A stretch of DNA of 32,770 nucleotides from an uncultured Pelagibacteraceae bacterium (GCA_902525295.1 CABZGR010000008.1:1-32770), one strand, 5' to 3'. Counted from the first letter of the stretch, positions 17,447-25,088 are shown. A program made the numbers and translations. The notes: generated from the letters alone by a model not told the origin.

Positions 17447-18618
17447 TGAAATCCATTGAAAATATAGATAGTATTGAAAATAAAAGTGTCATTCTTAGAC
17501 TTGATTTAAATGTTCCAATAAAAAATGGAAGAATAACAGATACTAACCGGATTGATAAGGTTATGCCTACACTAGAATTTTTATTAAAAAAAAAAGCAAA
17601 GATTATAATAATATCTCATGTTGGAAGACCAAAAGGTAAAATAGTTAAGGAACTCTCTCTAGATTTGGTATCGTTGTATATAAAAAGTAAAATTAAAAAA
17701 GAAGTATCGCTACTTAAAGAAAACATTTTTAATTTAAATAAAGAAGATATTTTTAAGAATTCCAATGATAAGTTAGTACTACTTGAAAATATTAGATTTT
17801 ATCCCGAAGAAGAAGCTAATGATGATCAATTTTCGAAGAAATTAGCAAGTTTAGGTGAAATATATGTTAATGATGCATTTTCGTGTTCACATAGAGATCA
17901 TGCCTCTGTGTCAAAAATAACAAAGTATATTCCATCTTATAGCGGAATTCAAATCAATGCAGAGGTAGATGCTCTTAATAAGATAACTTCTGAAATTAAA
18001 AAACCTATAACATGTATAATTGGTGGATCTAAAATATCTTCAAAAATAAATATAATAAAAAATTTAATACCAAAATTTAATAGTATTATAATAGTTGGTG
18101 CTATGGCGAACAATATATTTAAATACAAGGGTTTAAAAATTGGTAACTCTGTATATGAAAAAAATATTGATTACATAATTCAAGAAATATTCACATATGC
18201 TGAATTAAATAAATGTAAAATATATTATCCAAAAGATGTTAAAATTGGAAAAAAGTTAAACGATAAATCTTTTGAAAAAGATTTTAAAGATATTGAAGAT
18301 GATGATATGATACTTGATGTAGGATCAAAAACATTAGTTGAAATAAAAAGAATTATTGATAATTCCTCTACAATATTATGGAACGGACCATTAGGTTACT
18401 TTGAAAATGTAAATTTTTCATTTGGGAGCTCAGACATAGCAAAATATATAGCTAACAGAGGGGACAAAATATTTTCAGTTGTTGGTGGAGGCGATACAGT
18501 GGCAGTAATTAATTCACTTAAATTAAACGATAAATTTGATTTTGTTTCAACTGCAGGTGGAGCTTTTTTAGAATTTCTTGAAGGCAAAGTTCTCCCTGGT
18601 ATAAAAGCATTAAATTAG
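17446..18618 (+). CDS. pgk: Phosphoglycerate kinase
   Basis: PGK transfers phosphate between 1,3-bisphosphoglycerate and ADP. The 390-residue protein shows the N-terminal VILRLDLNVPIKNGRITD, the substrate-binding IIISHVGRPKGK, LLENIRFYPEEEAND, VNDAFSCSHRDHASV, and the nucleotide-domain motifs VGAMANNIF, ILWNGPLGYFE and FSVVGGGDTVAVI. Length is typical. The start codon overlaps the gap stop as TAATG, and fba begins at the very next base after its stop, so the four-gene carbon cluster is a tight operon. The central region (about 95-115 and 230-270) is lysine-rich, as in the rest of the window. Confidence 0.98.
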   Translation: MKSIENIDSIENKSVILRLDLNVPIKNGRITDTNRIDKVMPTLEFLLKKKAKIIIISHVGRPKGKIVKELSLDLVSLYIKSKIKKEVSLLKENIFNLNKEDIFKNSNDKLVLLENIRFYPEEEANDDQFSKKLASLGEIYVNDAFSCSHRDHASVSKITKYIPSYSGIQINAEVDALNKITSEIKKPITCIIGGSKISSKINIIKNLIPKFNSIIIVGAMANNIFKYKGLKIGNSVYEKNIDYIIQEIFTYAELNKCKIYYPKDVKIGKKLNDKSFEKDFKDIEDDDMILDVGSKTLVEIKRIIDNSSTILWNGPLGYFENVNFSFGSSDIAKYIANRGDKIFSVVGGGDTVAVINSLKLNDKFDFVSTAGGAFLEFLEGKVLPGIKALN

Positions 18619-19629
18619 ATGTCAGAACTACACGAAATTGCGTTACAAATATTGTCAAAAGGTAAAGGTATTCTTGCTGCTGATGAAAGTACAGCAACAA
18701 TGACAAAAAGATTAGACTCGGTAAATGTAATTTCGGATGAAAATAATAGACTTCTTTTCAGACAGACTCTTTTTTCGTCTACATCAATGAAAGACTGTAT
18801 AGGGGGAGTAATACTATATGACGAAACTATTAGACAAAAAACTTCCAATGGAAAAACAATACCTGAACTAATACATTCAAATGGATCATTAACTGGAATT
18901 AAAGTTGATACTGGAGCAAAAATATTAGCTGGGTCTAAAGAAGAAAAAGTAACTGAAGGTTTAGATGGTTTGAGAGAAAGACTAAAAAATTATTATAAAC
19001 TTGGAGCAAGATTTACAAAATGGAGAGGAGTATTCTCAATATCTGACAAATATCCTAGTAAACTATCAATTTCAGCAAATGCTCATGCATTAGCTAGATA
19101 TGCCGCGTTAGTTCAGGAATCAGGAATGGTTCCTATAATAGAGCCAGAGGTTTTGATGAATGGCAACCATTCTTCTAAAGATTGTCTGAATAAAACTTCT
19201 GAGGTAATAAAAAAATGCTATGAAGAGTTAGAATTAAACAATGTTGATTTGAAGGGTACAATATTAAAACCGAATATGATTTTACCTGGAGAAAATTCTA
19301 ATGAAAAAATCTCTAACGCTGAGATAGCAGAGCTCACTTTGGATTGTTTGAAAAATAGTGTACCCACATCAGTTCCTGGTATAGCTTTTCTTTCGGGAGG
19401 TCAAAGCGAAATTGAAGCAACAGCAAATCTTAACCAAATAAATATTAAAAATAATACAGATTTTATAATGACTTATTCTTATGGTAGAGCCTTACAACAA
19501 AGTGCACTAAAATTTTGGTCTAAAGATATAAATAATTTAAAAGGAACTCAGGAAGTATTTGATCATAGAGCTAAAATGTGTACTTTGGCTGCACAAGGAA
19601 AATGGTCAGAAAATCTTGAAAATTCATAA
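18619..19629 (+). CDS. Fructose-bisphosphate aldolase, class I (eukaryotic-type)
   Basis: Class I aldolase cleaves or forms fructose-1,6-bisphosphate through a Lys Schiff base with no metal. The 336-residue protein begins MSELHEIALQILSKGKGILAADEST and continues with GVILYDETIRQ, GARFTKWRGVFSI, IIEPEVLMNG, and KGTILKPNMILPG, whose Lys is the Schiff-base residue of the rabbit-aldolase-like family. FLSGGQSEIEATANLNQIN and YSYGRALQQSALKFW match the C-terminal half. This is the animal/plant-like class I type, not the class II zinc enzyme. It is the fourth gene of the tkt-gap-pgk-fba operon and its 3' end overlaps the thiE-like gene. Confidence 0.95.
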   Translation: MSELHEIALQILSKGKGILAADESTATMTKRLDSVNVISDENNRLLFRQTLFSSTSMKDCIGGVILYDETIRQKTSNGKTIPELIHSNGSLTGIKVDTGAKILAGSKEEKVTEGLDGLRERLKNYYKLGARFTKWRGVFSISDKYPSKLSISANAHALARYAALVQESGMVPIIEPEVLMNGNHSSKDCLNKTSEVIKKCYEELELNNVDLKGTILKPNMILPGENSNEKISNAEIAELTLDCLKNSVPTSVPGIAFLSGGQSEIEATANLNQINIKNNTDFIMTYSYGRALQQSALKFWSKDINNLKGTQEVFDHRAKMCTLAAQGKWSENLENS

Positions 19630-20233
19630 TAAGAAATTCATTTATTTAATATCTCCAAATAAAATTGAGAATAAGTCCTTCTATGAAAGTTTAAATTTGG
19701 TTTTAAGGTCAAAAAAAGTAAAATTTTTTCAATTAAGGCTAAAAAAAGGAAGTATTAAGAAAAAAGCTACAATAGCAAAGAAAATATTAAAAATTTGCAA
19801 AAAAAATAATGTAAAATTAATTATAAATGATAATCCAAATCTTGCATTGAAAGTCAACGCACATGGGTGTCATTTAGGTCAAAAGGACATGAATATTTTA
19901 GAAGCAAAAAAAATTTTAAAGAATAAAATAATTGGAGTTACATGTCACAATTCAATTAAACTTGCTAGAAATGCTTTATTAAATGGTGCTGATTACATCG
20001 CTTTAGGAGCATTTTATAAAACTAAAACTAAAAAAGTGATACATAAGGCAAACGTCAAAATTTTAAAAAAAATTAAAAACTCCATTAATTTGCCCATTGT
20101 AGCAATTGGGGGGGTCAATGAAAAAAATTATAAAAAACTATTATTGAATAAGGCAGATTTTTTAGCTATTTCAGGCTACATATGGAACAATAAGAAATTT
20201 AAACCACATAAAGCAATAAATAAATTTATATGA
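19616..20233 (+). CDS. thiE: Thiamine phosphate synthase ThiE-like
   Basis: ThiE couples HMP diphosphate with thiazole phosphate to give thiamine phosphate. The frame stays open to 19559, but the sensible start is the TTG at 19616 giving MKIHNKKFIYLISPNKI, which overlaps fba by only 14 bp; the TTG at 19559 would overlap by 71 bp and add residues unlike ThiE. Supporting segments are KFFQLRLKKGS, LIINDNPNLALKVNAHGCHLGQKDM (pyrophosphate site), IGVTCHNSIKLARNAL, ADYIALGAFYKTKTKK, and LPIVAIGGVNEKNY. The 205 residues are near the usual length of about 210. Alternatives such as TenI cannot be ruled out, but the HLGQKD motif with a nearby thiD favours ThiE. Confidence 0.88.
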   Translation: MKIHNKKFIYLISPNKIENKSFYESLNLVLRSKKVKFFQLRLKKGSIKKKATIAKKILKICKKNNVKLIINDNPNLALKVNAHGCHLGQKDMNILEAKKILKNKIIGVTCHNSIKLARNALLNGADYIALGAFYKTKTKKVIHKANVKILKKIKNSINLPIVAIGGVNEKNYKKLLLNKADFLAISGYIWNNKKFKPHKAINKFI

Positions 20234-20790
20234 AAATTAATGCAACAGAAATAAGAGTGGGTATGATATTGGAATATAAAGATGATCTGTGGGAAGTATT
20301 AAAAACTAATCATGTTAAACCTGGGAAAGGTGGAGCTTTTGCTCAGGTTGAAATGAAAAGTTTAATTAAAAATACAAAACTTAATGAGAGATTTAGATCA
20401 AGCGAAACAGTTGAAAAAGCTTCATTAGAAGAGGAAAAATATAATTTTTTGTATAGTGATGATAACAATTATTATTTTATTAATCCCAAATCATTTGAAC
20501 AAATTAATTTAAGTAGAAATATAGTAGGTGATAAAGGTAAAATGCTCACTGAAAATTTAGAAGTAATTATTAGTTTTCACAATGAAAATCCCTTGAGTAT
20601 TATGCTTCCAAATCAATTAACTTTTGTAATAGAAAAAACTGATGCTACCTTAAAAGGTCAAACAGTTTCTTCCTCTTATAAACCAGCTATATTAACAAAT
20701 GGATTAAATATTCAAGTGCCCCCTTTTATAGAAAGTGGTGACTCAGTTATTGTTGATACTAGAACTATGGAATACGTAAAAAAAATATAA
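20230..20790 (+). CDS. efp: Elongation factor P
   Basis: EF-P relieves ribosome stalling at polyproline stretches. The 186-residue protein has three beta-barrel domains; the first carries NHVKPGKGGAFAQVEMKSL, with Lys33 at the tip where EF-P is modified or contacts P-site tRNA. ERFRSSETVEKA and the C-terminal KGQTVSSSYKPAILTNGLNIQVPPFIESGDSVIVDTRT are family signatures. It overlaps the thiE-like gene by 4 bp (ATGA) and adjoins suhB with no gap. Length and motifs are normal. The modifying enzymes (EpmA/EpmB) are not in the window. Confidence 0.97.
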   Translation: MKINATEIRVGMILEYKDDLWEVLKTNHVKPGKGGAFAQVEMKSLIKNTKLNERFRSSETVEKASLEEEKYNFLYSDDNNYYFINPKSFEQINLSRNIVGDKGKMLTENLEVIISFHNENPLSIMLPNQLTFVIEKTDATLKGQTVSSSYKPAILTNGLNIQVPPFIESGDSVIVDTRTMEYVKKI

Positions 20791-21537
20791 ATGAATTCTA
20801 TATCTCCAAACTTAAATTTAATGATAAAAGCGTGCGAAAAAGCTTCAAAAGTAATAATTAGAGATTTTGGTGAATTAGAAAATTTACAAGTATCGAAGAA
20901 AGGTCCTAAAGATTTTGTTACAAAGACAGATAAAAGAGTAGAAAAAATACTAATAGAAGAATTATCGAAGTCAAAAAAAAACTTTTCGTTTATAACAGAA
21001 GAATCAGGAAAAATTTTAAATAAAAATAAAAATGTTTTTTGGATTATTGATCCGATAGATGGTACTACTAATTTTTTACATGGGATTCCACATTTTGCTA
21101 TTTCTATTGCACTTCAAGATAATGAAGAGATTGTAATTGGCCTAATATTTGATCCAATTAAAAATGAGATTTTTTATGCAGAGAAAAATAGTGGCTCTTT
21201 TATTAATAATAATAGAGTTAGAGTTTCAAATAAATCAAACCTAGAAGAATGTTTATTTGCATCAAACAGTGAAGGACTAAAATTAATTTATCCTAAACTT
21301 AATTTAAGAAATACAGGTTGTGCAGCTCTTGATTTAGCGTACGTCGCTTGTGGTAGATTGGACGGATTTTTTCATAATAAAATTAATTTATGGGATATAG
21401 CAGCTGGAAAAATAATTATTGAAGAGGCAGGAGGTAGAGTTAATAATATAAATAACTTTATGATAAATGAAATAAATATTAGAGCTGGAAATCCATATAT
21501 ATATGAAAAAATGTTAAAAAAATTAGATAACTTTTAA
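20791..21537 (+). CDS. suhB: Inositol-1-monophosphatase family protein SuhB
   Basis: Members dephosphorylate inositol phosphates; in E. coli SuhB also helps rRNA transcription complexes. The 248-residue protein has the metal-binding signatures [49 protein letters not shown] and [18 protein letters not shown], covering all conserved acidic ligands (Glu, Asp-x-x-Asp, Asp). It lies directly after efp and 35 bp before rpmE, an efp-suhB arrangement found widely in alphaproteobacteria. The true substrate cannot be told from sequence. Confidence 0.93.
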   Translation: MNSISPNLNLMIKACEKASKVIIRDFGELENLQVSKKGPKDFVTKTDKRVEKILIEELSKSKKNFSFITEESGKILNKNKNVFWIIDPIDGTTNFLHGIPHFAISIALQDNEEIVIGLIFDPIKNEIFYAEKNSGSFINNNRVRVSNKSNLEECLFASNSEGLKLIYPKLNLRNTGCAALDLAYVACGRLDGFFHNKINLWDIAAGKIIIEEAGGRVNNINNFMINEINIRAGNPYIYEKMLKKLDNF

Positions 21538-21572
21538 TTGTTTTTGTAAATTTTTTTGTTATAAGGCAGCCC

Positions 21573-21800
21573 ATGAAAAAAAATATACATCCAAAATATC
21601 ATACAATAAAAGTAGAAATGACAGATGGAACTCAATTTGAAACAAAGTCCACATGGGGTTCTGAAAACGAAGTGTTAAAACTAGAAATTGATCCTAAATC
21701 ACATTCAGCATGGACTGGTGGAAAACAAAAAATTTTGGATAAAGGCAGAATAAGTAAATTTAATAAAAAGTTCCAAAATTTTAGATCTGAAAAAAGCTGA
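21573..21800 (+). CDS. rpmE: Ribosomal protein bL31 (cysteine-free form)
   Basis: bL31 bridges the ribosomal subunits. The 75-residue protein begins [27 protein letters not shown] and ends in [10 protein letters not shown], both family hallmarks. It has no cysteine, so it is the zinc-independent C-minus type common in alphaproteobacteria. The stop codon overlaps the next ATG (TGATG). The 35 bp before the start contain only T-rich sequence and a weak AAGGC, with no clear strong ribosome site. Confidence 0.96.
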   Translation: MKKNIHPKYHTIKVEMTDGTQFETKSTWGSENEVLKLEIDPKSHSAWTGGKQKILDKGRISKFNKKFQNFRSEKS

Positions 21801-22381
21801 TGTCTAAAGCTCCTTTAATGCCAATGGCTACAGCAGTATGGCTTGTAGAAAATACTTCATTAACTTTTAGACAGATAGCTGAATTTTGCAAACTTCATGA
21901 AGTTGAAGTTCAAGGGATTGCAGATGGAGAAGTAGCAAAAGGTATTGTAGGATATAATCCAATTATATCTGGACAATTAACAAACGAGGAAATTAAGTTG
22001 TCATCAATTGATGAAAATAGACCTTTAAATATTATCCATGATGAGGTCAAAATTAAAACTGATGAAAATAAGATCAAAAAATATGTTCCACTCTCTAAAC
22101 GCCAAGATAAACCAGACTCAGCATTGTGGCTTATAAAAAATCACTCTATACTAAAGGACTCTCAAATAGCAAAATTAGTTGGGGTTACAAAAAATTCTGT
22201 AAGTTCCATAAGAAATAAAAGTTACTGGAACTATAATAGCTTAAATCCCAAAGATCCGGTTGCTATGGGATTATTTACACAGAAAGAATTATTAAATGCA
22301 ATTGAAAAAGCTGAAAAAAAAATTTTAAAAGAAAAAAAAGAGAAAGAGAAATTAGATTTAGCCAATAAAAATATAAATTGA
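21800..22381 (+). CDS. DUF1013 / TrcR-type cell cycle regulator
   Basis: The 193-residue protein matches the DUF1013 family by its N-terminus ([30 protein letters not shown]) and by GIVGYNPIISGQLTNEEI. The Caulobacter member is called TrcR, a cell-cycle transcriptional regulator. Two similar helix-turn-helix-like segments are visible: residues 11-43 (TAVWLVENTSL..RQIAEFC) and 107-140 (SALWLIKNHSILKDSQIAKL), each with an A-x-W-L-(V/I)-x-N start. The C-terminus is a Lys/Glu coiled tail. The first ATG overlaps the rpmE stop by one base. The gene is followed by rpsU after a 56 bp gap. Confidence 0.82.
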   Translation: MSKAPLMPMATAVWLVENTSLTFRQIAEFCKLHEVEVQGIADGEVAKGIVGYNPIISGQLTNEEIKLSSIDENRPLNIIHDEVKIKTDENKIKKYVPLSKRQDKPDSALWLIKNHSILKDSQIAKLVGVTKNSVSSIRNKSYWNYNSLNPKDPVAMGLFTQKELLNAIEKAEKKILKEKKEKEKLDLANKNIN

Positions 22382-22427
22382 AAGTTATAGACAAATATTA
22401 TTTAAAATGTTAACAAAACATATTTTC

Positions 22428-22432
22428 GGAGG
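22428..22432 (+). promoter_or_regulatory. Strong Shine-Dalgarno site for rpsU
   Basis: GGAGG lies 5 nt before the ATT at 22438, the proper spacing, and 13 bp downstream of a run of A and T. It decides the rpsU start, because no ATG, GTG or TTG lies in frame near the family N-terminus. Such a complete core sequence is rare in this window (pal has AAGGAG, tkt has AGGA). Confidence 0.75.
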
Positions 22433-22437
22433 TAGTT

Positions 22438-22632
22438 ATTAAAATAGAAGTTAAAGATAATAATGTTGAGCAGGCACTTAGGGTTTTAAAAAGAAAACTA
22501 CAGAGAGACGGCTTTTTTAAAATAATAAAACTTAAAAATAATTATGAAAAACCGTCAGAGAAAAAAAAAAGAATTCTTCAAGAAAATATTAAAAGAGTAA
22601 AAAAACTCAACAAGCTCAAAAATAGAATTTAA
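22438..22632 (+). CDS. rpsU: Ribosomal protein bS21, ATT start codon
   Basis: bS21 sits near the anti-Shine-Dalgarno region of the small subunit and helps initiation. Translated from ATT at 22438, the frame gives 64 residues, with the bS21 pattern KIEVKDNNVEQALRVLKRKL, then QRDGFFKIIKL, NYEKPSEKKKR and a basic tail KRVKKLNKLKNRI. No ATG, GTG or TTG is in frame at the right place. The upstream in-frame codons (GTT, GTA, GAG, TCG) offer no standard start, while GGAGG sits 5 nt before the ATT. The gene is intact otherwise, with no frameshift. The initiator tRNA gene begins 4 nt after its stop. Identity is secure; the start codon is inferred. Confidence 0.9.
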   Translation: MKIEVKDNNVEQALRVLKRKLQRDGFFKIIKLKNNYEKPSEKKKRILQENIKRVKKLNKLKNRI

Positions 22633-22636
22633 TTAT

Positions 22637-22713
22637 CGCGGGGTGGAGCAGCCTGGTAGCTCGCAAGGCTCATAACCTTGAGGTCGGCGGTTCAAATCCG
22701 TCCCCCGCAACCA
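22637..22713 (+). tRNA. Initiator tRNA-fMet (CAT anticodon)
   Basis: Seventy-seven bases including an encoded CCA end fold as a cloverleaf: acceptor CGCGGGG against CCCCGCA, D stem GAGC/GCTC, anticodon stem CAAGG/CCTTG with loop CTCATAA (CAT at 22671-22673), and T arm GGCGG-TTCAAAT-CCGTC. The unpaired C1:A72 at the acceptor end is the hallmark of bacterial initiator tRNA, so this is tRNA-fMet rather than elongator. It starts 4 nt after the rpsU stop, and its CCA ends one base before the convergent carbamoyltransferase stop. Confidence 0.96.
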
Positions 22714-22714
22714 A

Positions 22715-24550
22715 TTAGTCTAGCTCAAATTTATTTATGTAAGATCGTTTTAAATTTGTATCTTGAGAAGTTTTATCTAAAATACAATTTCCAATTATTA
22801 AAAAATCTAGATCAGTTCCCATGAAACATTTAAAAGCATCAGTCGGAGTACATACTATGGGTTCACCCCTAACATTAAATGAAGTATTTATAAGTACAGG
22901 ACAACCTGTTTTTTCCTTAAATTTAGACAATAAATCATAAAAAATTCTATTTGTTTCTTTGCTTACTGTTTGAATTCTAGCCGAGTAATCTACATGTGTA
23001 ACAGCTGGAATATCTGATCTTTTAATATTCAACTTTTCTATTCCAAAAAATTGTTTTTGTTCATCTGACATTTCTATTTTTTTGTTATCATTGATATTTG
23101 CGACAAATAGCATATATGGACTATCAACATTAACATCGAACCACTTATTCAAATCCTCTCTCAATATCGCAGGTGCAAATGGTCTAAAACTTTCTCTAAA
23201 TTTTACTTTTAAATTTAAATTTTTTTGCATTCTATCAGACCTTGGATCTGCTAATATTGATCTTGCACCAAGTGCTCTTGGACCAAATTCCATCCTCCCT
23301 TGAAACCAACCTACTGCTTTTTCTTTCGAAATAAGTTCTGATGTTTTTTCAATAATATCTTTGTAATTATATGTCTTAAAAATTGCACCAATACTTTTGA
23401 GTTCTTTTTCTATTTCTTCTTGATTAAATTCGATTCCTAAATAAGAGCCTCTCATATCATCATTTAAGTTTATATTTCTCTTATTTCCTTGATCTATGTG
23501 CCACAATGCTAAAGCTGCCCCAAGCGAACCTCCGGCATCTCCAGCAGCAGGTTGAACCCAAATATTTTCAAAAATTTTTTTCTGGAGGATTTTTCCATTT
23601 GCAACACAATTTAATGCTACCCCACCTGCTAAACAAAGATTCTTTAATCCATATTCTTTTCTAATTGATGTTGCTAACTTTAACATTATTTCTTCAGTCA
23701 CAATCTGTATAGAGGCTGCAATATCCATGTGAAATTGTGTTAACTTTTCATTATTAGGATTTCTAGGTTTATTTCCAAATAAATTATTAAATTTATCATT
23801 TGTCATGGTCAAGCCTGTGGCGTAATTGAAGTATTTTTGGTTTAACCTAAATGTCCCATCACTCTTTATATCAACTAATTTTTTTATTTTATTTATATAA
23901 ATTGGATTTCCATAAGGGGCTAAACCCATTAATTTGTATTCACCGCTATTCACTTTAAATCCAGTATAATAAGTAAAAGCAGAATATAGTAATCCTAAAG
24001 AGTGTGGAAAATGTAATTCTTTTTTTATCTCTAATTTGTTTTTTTTTCCAATCGCAACGGTTGTTGTAGCCCACTCACCAACACCATCTGCAGTTAATAC
24101 TACAGCTTCTTCAAATGGAGATGGAAAAAAAGCACTTGAAGCGTGACTTAAATGATGGTCAGAAAAAAAAATTTTTTTATCTAATTTTAATTTGCTGTCA
24201 TGAGATTTTAGTTTTTTTAAAAGATAATTTTTTTGAAAAAGCTTATCCTTAATCCATATAGGCATAGCTTTAGCAAAAGACATAAAACCTTTTGGCGCAA
24301 ATGCTACATAAGTCTCTAATAATCTCTCAAATTTTAAAAATGGCTTCTCAAAAAAGACAATCTGATCTACATCATTAAGTTTTAAATTTGAATATTTAAG
24401 TACAAATTCAATGGCATTAAATGGATAATTAGGGTCATGTTTTATTCTAGTAAATCTCTCTTCTTGAGCGGCAGCGATTATTTCTCCATTTTTCAAAATA
24501 CATGCAGCACTATCATGATAAAACGCCGAGATGCCTAAAATTGAACTCAC
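22715..24550 (-). CDS. Carbamoyltransferase (NodU/CmcH/TobZ family)
   Basis: This family carbamoylates hydroxyls of sugars or antibiotics using carbamoyl phosphate via a carbamoyl-adenylate. The 611-residue protein has the N-terminal Kae1-like ATP-grasp/ASKHA domain with MSSILGISAFYHDSAACIL, QEERFTRIKHD and the metal-binding FFSDHHLSHASSAF (His132, His133, His136), LTADGVGEW, and CLAGGVALNCVANGKIL. The C-terminal YrdC-like domain includes GRMEFGPRALGARSILADPR and INTSFNVRGEPIVCTPTDA. Length is typical. Translation starts with GTG at 24550, one base beyond the DUF5989-like stop, so the three genes are an operon. The likely target is a surface polysaccharide sugar, by neighbourhood. Confidence 0.92.
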   Translation of the reverse strand: MSSILGISAFYHDSAACILKNGEIIAAAQEERFTRIKHDPNYPFNAIEFVLKYSNLKLNDVDQIVFFEKPFLKFERLLETYVAFAPKGFMSFAKAMPIWIKDKLFQKNYLLKKLKSHDSKLKLDKKIFFSDHHLSHASSAFFPSPFEEAVVLTADGVGEWATTTVAIGKKNKLEIKKELHFPHSLGLLYSAFTYYTGFKVNSGEYKLMGLAPYGNPIYINKIKKLVDIKSDGTFRLNQKYFNYATGLTMTNDKFNNLFGNKPRNPNNEKLTQFHMDIAASIQIVTEEIMLKLATSIRKEYGLKNLCLAGGVALNCVANGKILQKKIFENIWVQPAAGDAGGSLGAALALWHIDQGNKRNINLNDDMRGSYLGIEFNQEEIEKELKSIGAIFKTYNYKDIIEKTSELISKEKAVGWFQGRMEFGPRALGARSILADPRSDRMQKNLNLKVKFRESFRPFAPAILREDLNKWFDVNVDSPYMLFVANINDNKKIEMSDEQKQFFGIEKLNIKRSDIPAVTHVDYSARIQTVSKETNRIFYDLLSKFKEKTGCPVLINTSFNVRGEPIVCTPTDAFKCFMGTDLDFLIIGNCILDKTSQDTNLKRSYINKFELD

Positions 24551-24551
24551 T

Positions 24552-24701
24552 TTAGAATATTGTGTAAATGAAAGGAGCTACAGCTGAACCTTGTGTCAAT
24601 ACTATTAATCCTCCAAAAATTATAAGGACAAAAACTATAGGAAAAAGCCAATACTTCTTTCTTACTTTCAAAAATTCCCAAAATTCTTTAATAAAACTCA
24701 T
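24552..24701 (-). CDS. Small membrane protein, DUF5989-like
   Basis: A 49-residue protein on the minus strand, too short for routine ORF lists: MSFIKEFWEFLKVRKKYWLFP, then a hydrophobic span (about 20-38, IVFVLIIFGGLIVL) and a short tail ending in SAVAPFIYTIF. This matches the DUF5989 pattern of a basic amphipathic start followed by one membrane helix, with a Gly-Gly in the middle. The gene lies between the SxtJ-like gene (abutting, no spacer) and the carbamoyltransferase (1 base), so the three are almost certainly co-translated. Members of this family occur next to carbamoyltransferases in many bacteria; the function is unknown. Confidence 0.85.
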   Translation of the reverse strand: MSFIKEFWEFLKVRKKYWLFPIVFVLIIFGGLIVLTQGSAVAPFIYTIF

Positions 24702-25088
24702 TTAAAATTGATTTTTCATATTACTTTTAATATCATTTTTTTCAATCCAATAAGTATCATCTTTATTATACTTAAGTTTTAGCAAATCTTTTTTAAGTAA
24801 TCTCATTAAAATACCAATTGGTGTTACTACAAAAAAGAAAATAAAACACATTATTATTGGTGAAACAATTTTTCCTAAAAATAAACCAAGTTTAAACCAT
24901 GCAAAATTTAATGGTGTTAACACTTTAGAATTCAATATTCCCAAAATTAAAAAAATTAAAGATATTATGATTGACCAAAATCTTATTTCTTGGTTATTTA
25001 ATATAGGATAAATTCCAATAAGAAAGAATACAACAAAAAATACTATTCCAAAGCTTTTATTTGAGCTAATTTTAATTTGTTCAGACAT
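24702..25088 (-). CDS. SxtJ-like small membrane protein
   Basis: A 128-residue inner-membrane protein with two or three hydrophobic helices, at about residues 13-30, 37-55 and 72-98, and a charged C-terminal tail. The sequence pattern LNFAWFKLGLFLGKIVSPIIM and VTPIGILMRLLKKD corresponds to the SxtJ family, named for a saxitoxin cluster protein of unknown biochemical role. Position at the head of the carbamoyltransferase operon supports it. It starts 34 bp downstream of pntB on the same strand, so promoter sequences may lie in that gap, though none is clear. Confidence 0.8.
   Translation of the reverse strand: MSEQIKISSNKSFGIVFFVVFFLIGIYPILNNQEIRFWSIIISLIFLILGILNSKVLTPLNFAWFKLGLFLGKIVSPIIMCFIFFFVVTPIGILMRLLKKDLLKLKYNKDDTYWIEKNDIKSNMKNQF

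Noticed and set aside
19559..19615. Upstream TTG start for the thiE-like gene at 19559
   Set aside because: It would extend the overlap with fba to 71 bp and add residues unlike ThiE; the TTG at 19616 gives a family-like N-terminus.
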